From assembly GCA_934278005.1 (NCBI GenBank), contig CAKQWG010000133.1, forward strand, positions 1 to 9,180: DNA of 9,180 nt, given 5' to 3'. The stretch comes from an uncultured Pirellulaceae bacterium. GTDB taxonomy: Bacteria > Planctomycetota > Planctomycetia > Pirellulales > Pirellulaceae. The position numbers were made by a program, and so were the translations under genes. Positions 1-5,693 of the stretch are shown here, piece by piece (the stretch's first letter is position 1; every line of letters starts with the position of its first letter). The notes below the pieces were generated by a model. It had not been told where the DNA came from and did not search any database. It saw only the letters and a program-made list of their open reading frames with translations.

Positions 1-711
1 CCCCACACTAAACGGTCAGAAAATACTCCGGGCCGCGAAGAATCCTCTTTGCGAGCCCAGTACGCAAGTTGAACCTCTGCGTCAACACATTTGCAGCGCA
101 ACGCGAACACAGGCAGAAGCTTATATGCGGCCGGCAAAAGCGTCTCAGCGTCACGCATTCTGCACTCGCCTACTGAATCAACGCGCAGCGAATTTGTTTA
201 ACGCCGAGCCGCAGCAAGCCGCAGATGAACAGGTCAACTGGGTCAACGCACGAGGCGCTATTGCACCACTTTGCCGACCAAGTCGACAGTTGCGGCTTGC
301 GCAGGCGACGGCACGCGCTGTGCGGACCGCAGCCCATTGAGCTTTCTTACCGTTTGGCGTTTCTGACAGTCGCGCAGCCACAAAAGCTACGACAAGTCGC
401 AGCACTACAAGGAGCCGCAGCGCGGCCCGCTGCTCGCTCTAACCGCTTACTAAATTGTGCGGCTGAGCGCGGCAATGCTAGGCCGGATTGCCGGAGGGCT
501 CGCTTAGCTCGTCGAGGGATACAGCACGTTGAGGGGTGATTTGTTCTGTACAGCAAGGTGCAACGCACTATTCGTTGCGTTAAAGTCGTTCCAAATTGCC
601 GGACCAGCTGCAGCCCGAACGCTGCGCGCCTGGAAAGCTGCCACTATCGCTATGACCCGAACTGCCTCAGATGAAGTTGATCCTGGACGCACACTTTGGC
701 TAGCCGTCACA

Positions 712-732
712 GCTTATCGCAGGCCGATAAGC
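712..732. repeat. Perfect inverted repeat, 8-bp arms, 5-nt loop
   Basis: GCTTATCG at 712-719 and CGATAAGC at 725-732 are exact reverse complements separated by CAGGC. This could be an operator-like dyad or a leader RNA hairpin about 140 bases before the phosphatase-like gene. There is no T-run after it, so it is not a typical terminator. The role is unknown. Confidence 0.5.
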
Positions 733-789
733 AACGTACCGCCCGCCACAGATACTTGGTGGTGCGTGGGTTCACAGGGACGTGAGCCA

Positions 790-804
790 GCCAACCGTGT
801 TGGC
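790..804. repeat. Small perfect hairpin GCCAAC-CGT-GTTGGC
   Basis: Six-base arms (790-795 and 799-804) flank a 3-nt loop, about 65 bases before the GTG start at 869. If transcribed it lies in the 5' leader of that gene. It is short enough to be chance. Confidence 0.3.
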
Positions 805-854
805 CGTGCACTGGAAGCACCATGCGACATCAACTAGAACAGCCAACTAAATCC

Positions 855-859
855 AAGGA
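855..859 (+). promoter_or_regulatory. Ribosome binding site AAGGA for the gene at 869
   Basis: AAGGA lies 9 bases before a GTG codon. The in-frame stop TAA at 848-850 leaves no room for an earlier start, so this site supports the GTG start at 869. Confidence 0.65.
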
Positions 860-868
860 AAACACGCA

Positions 869-2455
869 GTGGCTCGGAAGCTTCCCGCACATTTGAAATT
901 ACACGTCGACCAAGACGTATTAGCGGCCGGCACCGCCTACTCCCATAAGTTTGACCTGGCGCAAACTATGCGAGCCTTCACCGAGGCGACAGGCTGGCTG
1001 CCTCGACCGATTGGCGGCACCCCGCATCATCCGCTAAACGCCTACCGCGATAGCGACGCGCCTATGTTGCCGTTGCGACAGCGAATGCAGTTGATCAGCA
1101 ATGATCCCATGGACGGTATGTTAGATGCCGAAGACCTGCCATACTTGGCTGGCACCAGTGAAGATGTCGCCTGGACACTGCTGGAGCAAATAGACGGGCT
1201 CATACAAGCTGTGGAACTATCCGAAAAGACCATTCGGACTCAGGAAGCACAGCTGGCGACTGCGCTGGGAGTCAGTATTCGACACGATGAATCCGAAGCT
1301 CTGGCCGGGCGTCTGCAGGAATCATTGCACCGGGCGGCCGAATTGACCTGCAGCGACGCGGGCGCGCTCTATCTGCTGGACGATGCCACCAGTCAGCTCA
1401 AGATGCGCAGCTGCTGGGGGATGCCCACCACTGCTTTGAGTAAGCCGCCGCGCGATCTGCGCGGCTCGCTGGCTGATCTGGAAGCTTTGATGGGCAACGC
1501 CGTATTGTTGGAAAACACCAAATTAGCTCCCGAATGGAACTGTCCCGAGAACTATGCCGCCGCCCTGTGCGTCCCCATCGGTTCGCCCACCATGCCCCAC
1601 GGCACGCTGTGGCTGTGGAGCGATCATGTGCGCGACTTCAGCTCTTCAGACATCGACGCAGCTAAAGCGGCCGGCGATAAAATTCTGGTCGATATCGAAC
1701 GCAGTGTGCTGGCCGATGAAGTGCTCAAGACGCGTGGCCTGAATCGACAAGTGGAATCGGCCAGCTTGGTCCAGTCCTCTCGCTTGCCGAGCAATCAGCG
1801 CTTGCACCCAGATTATGAGATCGGCGGCTGGACCTTCCAGGGTCAAGCCTTGGGGGGCAACTTCCACAATTGGACTGTCAATCGCCAGCAGCTGATTTGT
1901 GCGGCCGTCGGAGCGGCCTCCTCGCACGGTGCGGCCGGCGCCTTGGTTGCTACTAGTCTACAGACGGTGGTCGAGGCGTGTTGGAACGTCAATCACAAAC
2001 CCAGTCAGGTCATGCGTAAAGCTAACGATTTGTTGTGGTCTGCGCAGGACGGGGATTGGCTAAGTTCGCTGTGCTACGTGCAGATCGAGCCCACGACGGG
2101 CCAAACGCAACTGGCGCTGGCAGGGAACATTCAAGCCTTCGTCGTAGGCAGTCGCGGGTTCCGCCCGCTCTCGGGAACCTCCACACCACTGGCCTTGCAG
2201 CCAGACACTCGCTTTGAAAATCAACGCTTGCGATTGGAAGCTGGCGAGCTACTTCTGATCGCCTCTGCCGACGTTGTGGGAGGTGTTCAACGAGGTGGTT
2301 TTTCCCAGGACGCACTGCTGAGCATAGTCCGCGAGCTGCATGACGATGCCGTAGAGGATATTGCCGACCATATCGCGCGACTGCTGCCCATGCTCGCAGA
2401 CGATTCGGCAATCGAGGCCGACCGCAGCCTGCTCATTCTCCGTCGTCGGTTCTAA
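869..2455 (+). CDS. GAF and SpoIIE/PP2C-type regulator, probable pseudophosphatase
   Basis: A 528-residue protein starting at GTG. Residues 1-110 match nothing I recognise. A helical linker (about 100-145) precedes a GAF-like sensory domain (about 145-288) with core strands such as GALYLLDD and AALCVPIG. Residues about 310-528 follow the fold of RsbU/SpoIIE-type PPM serine phosphatases, which in active members dephosphorylate anti-sigma-factor antagonists. The hallmark metal ligands are altered: the usual GGDFYD reads GGNFHN (329-334), the Asp of the usual DVSGHG is Ala349 (AASSHG, 349-354), and the usual TDG reads SAD (466-468). Of the terminal Asp pair only D518 remains (EADRS). The glycine and hydrophobic framework is preserved and the frame is intact, so this looks like a maintained protein that probably signals or binds rather than catalyses. 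No signal peptide or membrane segment is seen, so it should be cytoplasmic. It stands alone with a hairpin after its stop. The family call is firm; the loss of activity is inferred. Confidence 0.88.
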   Translation: MARKLPAHLKLHVDQDVLAAGTAYSHKFDLAQTMRAFTEATGWLPRPIGGTPHHPLNAYRDSDAPMLPLRQRMQLISNDPMDGMLDAEDLPYLAGTSEDVAWTLLEQIDGLIQAVELSEKTIRTQEAQLATALGVSIRHDESEALAGRLQESLHRAAELTCSDAGALYLLDDATSQLKMRSCWGMPTTALSKPPRDLRGSLADLEALMGNAVLLENTKLAPEWNCPENYAAALCVPIGSPTMPHGTLWLWSDHVRDFSSSDIDAAKAAGDKILVDIERSVLADEVLKTRGLNRQVESASLVQSSRLPSNQRLHPDYEIGGWTFQGQALGGNFHNWTVNRQQLICAAVGAASSHGAAGALVATSLQTVVEACWNVNHKPSQVMRKANDLLWSAQDGDWLSSLCYVQIEPTTGQTQLALAGNIQAFVVGSRGFRPLSGTSTPLALQPDTRFENQRLRLEAGELLLIASADVVGGVQRGGFSQDALLSIVRELHDDAVEDIADHIARLLPMLADDSAIEADRSLLILRRRF

Positions 2456-2483
2456 CAGGATGTGTGGCTGACATCCTCTGGTG

Positions 2484-2517
2484 CTGATGCCCCTCCCGCT
2501 TGACGGAGGGGCATCAG
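2484..2517 (+). terminator. Strong 13-bp stem-loop after the phosphatase-like gene
   Basis: CTGATGCCCCTCC (2484-2496) and GGAGGGGCATCAG (2505-2517) are perfect 13-base reverse complements around an 8-nt loop, starting 28 bases after the stop at 2455. The stem is GC-rich as in intrinsic terminators, but no proper T-run follows (GCGAGTGTGATTT). It may terminate by another route or protect the 3' end of the mRNA. Confidence 0.6.
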
Positions 2518-2779
2518 GCGAGTGTGATTTGGGCGATGCTGCGCAATTCTTATCCGCGGCGGACAGTTTTTTCCTGGATGTAGGTAAATGAATCGATCTA
2601 GCGAGGATGATGATCGCAGCAAACCGGGGCTAACGCCCTGCGGCTGATCAAGGCAGACCGGGGCTAGAGGAACTATCGCTGAAGGTATTCGCTCCTGCTT
2701 ACTATCGAAATTCCACTCTGATGGCATGCGGGCTGCTGGAGTTTAGAGTCCTGCGGTTTTCGCGGTTGGACTCGCTGAA
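2518..2779. other. Intergenic region before the SCO gene
   Basis: No gene is supported here. Short reverse-strand open frames have no recognisable content. The stretch holds the REP-like element at 2621-2666 and a T-run at 2567-2572 with no usable stem before it. No convincing -35/-10 pair is seen, although the promoter for the SCO-cytochrome c pair should lie here. Confidence 0.5.
2621..2666. repeat. REP-like palindromic element with a partial second copy
   Basis: At 2624-2643, CCGGGGCTAACGCCCTGCGG folds as CCG/CGG plus GGGC/GCCC around a TAAC loop. The 10-mer ACCGGGGCTA at 2623-2632 recurs exactly at 2657-2666, 34 bases further on. I recall very similar strings, read in reverse as AGCCGCAGGGCGTTAGCCCC, scattered between genes in Rhodopirellula-type genomes. 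This is memory, not a search. It would fit a dispersed extragenic palindrome. Confidence 0.5.
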
Positions 2780-3769
2780 GTGGAGACTGAAAATTTGCAA
2801 TTGCCCACGCGACACTCTTTCCTTTCCAAGGCTTGGCTCCAGACCGCGGCAGTGTTTGTGCTGGCATTTCTGGTGGCTGTGTTAGCTGCAACTACAGCTG
2901 CGCGAGCGCAGCTTCAGCCCGGTGACCAACAGTTGAGCTCCGACGGAGATTCACCAGTCCCGCTCGGCTACTCGAGCGCTCAGATACAACCGCGCGAAAA
3001 GCTTCAGGCCGCTTGGATCGATCCCCAAGTTGGCCGGTCGCTGCCGCTGGATGTACCGTTTATCGCGCACGACGAACGGTCAACCAACTTGCGTGAGGTG
3101 CTTGGCCAGCGACCGGTCGTGTTGTGTTTGGTCTATTTCGAATGTCCGATGCTCTGTCGACTGGCCGCCGATGGGGTGATGCGTGCGGTGTCGAGCATGT
3201 CCGAGCAGGTGGGCCAGGACTTCGATGTGATTTTCATCAGCTTCGATCCCCGTGATACGCCCGCCCGAGCCCGGGCCGCGCGCGATCATGCGCTTAGTCA
3301 GTACACTCGCGCAGGAGCCAAGGCAGGCCTGCACTTCTTGACTGGCTCCCAAGCGAGTATCGATGCGATTACACGCGCCGTCGGCTTTCACTACGCATGG
3401 GACGAGGCGACGCAACAGTTCTCGCATGCTGCGGGGCTTATGATCGTCGCACCCGACGGCGTCATCACAGAATATCTGGACGGCGTCAACTTCTCACCTC
3501 GTAGCCTGGCCTCGGCCGTAGAGCGCGCTCAACGCAACGAGCTAACGCAGACTCAAGCGTTGGCGTTCGTGCGCTGCTATTTATACGATCCGACCACAGG
3601 AAAATTCGGCGCAGCGGTGCAGTGGACTATTCGTGCTCTAGCTCTAGCCACTGTCGCGTTTATCGGCGCAGCGATTGTGCGTATGAATCGCCTAACTAAG
3701 AATGCTGCCGTGGCTAGCTTGCTGGCTGCGCCTGCCAGCGATGTCTCAGCGGAGGTGCGCGATGAGTAG
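2780..3769 (+). CDS. SCO1/SenC family protein with two membrane anchors
   Basis: A 329-residue protein starting at GTG. It is the only conventional start codon after the in-frame stop at 2744-2746, and no clear Shine-Dalgarno site precedes it. A hydrophobic segment (about 20-38) followed by ARA (41-43) acts as signal peptide or anchor. The thioredoxin-like SCO domain (about 75-250) carries the copper-binding CxxxC motif in ECPMLC (C122, C126) and the distal His of the SHAAG segment (H216); FDPRDTP (155-161) is also typical. All three copper ligands are present, so it is probably functional. SCO proteins deliver copper to, or reduce the thiols of, the CuA site of cytochrome oxidase outside the cytoplasmic membrane. 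Unlike textbook SCO1, a CYLYDPTTGKFG segment (266-277) precedes a second membrane helix (about 281-301), a layout I associate with planctomycete and some other bacterial SCO proteins. The last 8 bases overlap the cytochrome c gene, so the two are probably co-translated. No oxidase gene is in the window. Confidence 0.93.
   Translation: METENLQLPTRHSFLSKAWLQTAAVFVLAFLVAVLAATTAARAQLQPGDQQLSSDGDSPVPLGYSSAQIQPREKLQAAWIDPQVGRSLPLDVPFIAHDERSTNLREVLGQRPVVLCLVYFECPMLCRLAADGVMRAVSSMSEQVGQDFDVIFISFDPRDTPARARAARDHALSQYTRAGAKAGLHFLTGSQASIDAITRAVGFHYAWDEATQQFSHAAGLMIVAPDGVITEYLDGVNFSPRSLASAVERAQRNELTQTQALAFVRCYLYDPTTGKFGAAVQWTIRALALATVAFIGAAIVRMNRLTKNAAVASLLAAPASDVSAEVRDE
3751..3755 (+). promoter_or_regulatory. 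Ribosome binding site GGAGG for the cytochrome c gene
   Basis: GGAGG lies 6 bases before the ATG at 3762, inside the end of the SCO gene. It is the clearest Shine-Dalgarno site in the window. It selects ATG 3762 over the in-frame upstream ATG at 3702, which would create a much longer overlap. Confidence 0.8.
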
Positions 3770-4322
3770 AGTTTGGCACTGGGCACGTTCTCGCCTGCCG
3801 CAATCATTGCCTAATCTGTTTCCTAAACTATTGTCTAGTCCATTGCAGCAGACTATTAGTAGATCGCCGCGAGCGAATATGTACGGCTTGTGCCTGGTAA
3901 TGCTGCTAGTTAGCGTCCCCATAGCTCTGCAGTTGGTTCACGGTACAGCGTCCCTTGCAGCGTGGTCTGCAGCGTCGTCTGTTGAGGATGATTCGGCGGT
4001 CGCGCACGGCAAGTATATCGTGCACCATGTAGCGCAGTGCGTGCAGTGCCACACGCCGCGCGACGCCCAGGGGGAACTGGTAGAAGCAGAATTGCTCGGC
4101 GGGGCAGCGATACCAGTCGTCGGACCGGCCCAGTTGCAACCTTGGGCCAGCGTTTCTGTCTCGCTAGCTGGACTGGGTAACTATGACGACTCTTTTGTGC
4201 GGCATGTGTTGGTCCACGGTCGGCGCCCCGACGGCACGCGGCCCAGAGCCCCCATGCCAACCTTTGAGCTCAATGACCACGATGCGGATTGCGTGATCGC
4301 TTATTTAAAGTCATTGCTTTGA
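3762..4322 (+). CDS. Membrane-anchored mono-heme cytochrome c
   Basis: A 186-residue protein starting at the ATG of the ATGAGTAG overlap, behind a good GGAGG site. A basic N-terminus leads to one hydrophobic segment (about 41-60), an uncleaved anchor or signal peptide. The heme c motif CVQCH is at 93-97 (C93 and C96 thioether links, H97 axial ligand) in the context HGKYIVHHVAQCVQCHTPRD. The second axial ligand is probably M165 in RAPMPTFEL, followed by the usual C-terminal helix ending DCVIAYLKSLL. The size and the GGAAIPVVGP segment resemble small class I cytochromes such as those fused to or partnering dehydrogenases and oxidases. The domain should lie on the outer face of the membrane. Its coupling to the SCO gene suggests electron delivery to a copper oxidase or similar acceptor encoded elsewhere. 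The heme assignment is certain; the partner is unknown. Confidence 0.93.
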   Translation: MSRVWHWARSRLPQSLPNLFPKLLSSPLQQTISRSPRANMYGLCLVMLLVSVPIALQLVHGTASLAAWSAASSVEDDSAVAHGKYIVHHVAQCVQCHTPRDAQGELVEAELLGGAAIPVVGPAQLQPWASVSVSLAGLGNYDDSFVRHVLVHGRRPDGTRPRAPMPTFELNDHDADCVIAYLKSLL

Positions 4323-4349
4323 GCCGCCGGCGGATTCCATAAGAGCCGC

Positions 4350-4400
4350 GATTGTGCAGCCATAGATCGCAAGCTTCAACGAAGCCTACCCTGCACGATT
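4350..4400 (+). terminator. Composite stem-loop after the cytochrome c gene, possible terminator
   Basis: ATTGTGCAG (4351-4359) pairs with CTGCACGAT (4391-4399) over nine positions including one G-U. A further G-U pair at 4350/4400 extends it. Inside, GCTTC (4373-4377) and GAAGC (4381-4385) form a second stem around AAC. A short pyrimidine run (TTCTTC) follows. It may end the SCO-cytochrome c transcript or be another folded RNA element. The fold was worked out by eye only. Confidence 0.45.
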
Positions 4401-4504
4401 TCTTCAGCATGGAGTACAATCCTCGGACCACCGTCGCCGCGCACCAGCACATCATTTAAGGCGAACCGGGACGCACTAACTGTCAAGGATGTCTTAGCAA
4501 GCTA

Positions 4505-5518
4505 ATGAATAGTTCGAACCCCTCCTGGTCCGCATCAGCCATCAATTCGCCGTTCACTCAATCCTGGATTCAGTCGTTAACGTTGGTTGCCAGTCATCCG
4601 CTGGCTCGCACCATCAAACCACAGTTAGAACTGGTCAACACGCTCAGTCGTACGCGGGCCGAAGCGGACCGCGCCCAGGCCGCCAAAGAGTTATGGGATC
4701 TGGCCCAGCCCGCCGGCCTGGGCGAGCTGCTCGACGTACTGCCCGTCTACAAGGCACAGTGGGTTTTTTCGTCCGACGACAATTTTCTATATCGACGCCG
4801 CGACTCGGTCACCAATAGCGATGGAGAGCATGCAGCCAGCGCTGCCGTCAGTGAATCGTTTGAAGTTTGGCGACAGGCGCTCGGTCTGGAGTCGCTGCAA
4901 GTTCCGCTAATGGCGGAAGTCTTCAGCGGGGACTGGGCCAGTCTCGTGCGCAGTGAAGCGGTACGACTGCAGCAGTCGTTGAGCTTGTCTGCCATGCCAC
5001 AAGCGACCACCTTGCAGCTTCCTTGCACTGCCCGATGGGATACGAAGTCATGGTCGGTCAGCTTTGATCAAGTCCAGTGGATGGTGCGGCGCTACGATGC
5101 ATTGCCCATCATGGCACGCCCCACTTACGAAGAACTGCAGGAGCGATTGCTACGCTTGGTGACGGTGGCTAACAACACGCTCATTACCAAGCAGGCTGCC
5201 AACTGCGCATTCTCCGCCACGGGTGCCGCGTGGCAGGACTGTGTCGCCAGCCTGCAACCGCTGCACATCGACCTGCACCGGCAGGCCGGTAAGCTCTCTC
5301 CGTGGCTGCTGCGGACCTGGAATTGCGTGTGGCCAGTCGTGTATCGCGAGCAACATGTGCTACAGGAACGAGCAGATATCGAGGTGGTGCGTCGCGAATT
5401 GAAGGCTTGCCTCGAAGGGCAACCGAAATTGTGTTTGTGGATGTTCCTATTCGCTAAATTGATCTGCCAGTCGCAATTGACCACGGGCCTGGGGTTCTGC
5501 GCTGACTTTGGCGACTGA
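4505..5518 (+). CDS. Uncharacterised 337-residue Trp/Cys-rich protein
   Basis: I do not recognise this protein. It starts at ATG 4505; the in-frame stop at 4457-4459 excludes much extension, and AAGGA at 4485-4489 is 15 bases away, so the Shine-Dalgarno support is weak. There is no signal peptide or clear membrane segment, so a cytoplasmic location is likely. It looks mainly helical and holds about 14 Trp residues. Eight Cys residues all lie in the C-terminal half (174, 234, 246, 274, 302, 310, 321, 332), without the regular spacing of an iron-sulfur or zinc site. The N-terminal part (about 20-80) is an amphipathic helical stretch, and 200-260 and 280-320 are also helical. The long open frame with ordinary composition and few conflicting frames supports a real gene. 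Neighbours do not suggest a function: a respiratory pair lies upstream and a transporter downstream, each separated by over 170 bases. It may be a lineage-specific protein. Confidence 0.75.
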   Translation: MNSSNPSWSASAINSPFTQSWIQSLTLVASHPLARTIKPQLELVNTLSRTRAEADRAQAAKELWDLAQPAGLGELLDVLPVYKAQWVFSSDDNFLYRRRDSVTNSDGEHAASAAVSESFEVWRQALGLESLQVPLMAEVFSGDWASLVRSEAVRLQQSLSLSAMPQATTLQLPCTARWDTKSWSVSFDQVQWMVRRYDALPIMARPTYEELQERLLRLVTVANNTLITKQAANCAFSATGAAWQDCVASLQPLHIDLHRQAGKLSPWLLRTWNCVWPVVYREQHVLQERADIEVVRRELKACLEGQPKLCLWMFLFAKLICQSQLTTGLGFCADFGD

Positions 5519-5693
5519 GCCGAGGACATTCAGCGGCTAGAAATGGGCGGCTGAGTGAGTTATGATTGCGCAGCGGTGGTTGCGCGAAGCTCGTTTGCCG
5601 CGGGACGCTTGCTATCCTTGGCCGGCAAGTCTTCGCAGGTACTCTGGCCACCGGCTGCGATTCCCTCCCCCTCTTTTAAAGCGCCCTCCCCTG

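Larger units (their letters stand above)
1..868. other. Gene-free leader region, 868 bp
   Basis: No convincing gene is seen in this stretch. Several overlapping open frames of about 60 to 115 codons exist on both strands. Their translations are rich in Arg, Ala and Cys, lack recognisable motifs, and conflict with one another. One frame is open from base 2 to the stop at 338-340, so the tail of a gene starting left of the window cannot be fully excluded. The right part holds two perfect short hairpins (712-732 and 790-804) shortly before the start at 869. I looked for tRNA, tmRNA and RNase P RNA hallmarks and recognised none. The region could be a long regulatory spacer, an uncharacterised RNA or an eroded gene; the sequence alone does not decide. 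Confidence 0.55.

Noticed and set aside
2..340. Frame open from the left edge to a stop at 338-340, about 113 codons
   Set aside because: The translation is rich in Arg, Ala, Gln and Cys with no motif, and comparably long open frames occur in competing frames nearby. It is kept only as a possible gene tail.
225..837. Two plus-strand open frames of about 100 codons (225-539 and 529-837)
   Set aside because: Their composition looks like translated noncoding DNA, they have no ribosome site or recognisable domain, and they overlap equally long reverse-strand frames.
2551..2572. TCCGCGGCGGA followed within a few bases by TTTTTT, resembling a terminator
   Set aside because: The symmetric part has only a one-base centre, so it cannot fold as a hairpin with a usable stem, and no gene ends just before it.
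3702..3761. Upstream in-frame ATG adding 20 residues to the cytochrome c
   Set aside because: It lies deep inside the SCO gene and lacks a ribosome site, whereas ATG 3762 has GGAGG at ideal spacing.
5562..5693. In-frame ATG adding 44 residues to the MFS protein
   Set aside because: The extra residues are Arg/Pro-rich and unlike an MFS N-terminus; recalled relatives start close to helix 1. It remains possible because neither start has a clear ribosome site.
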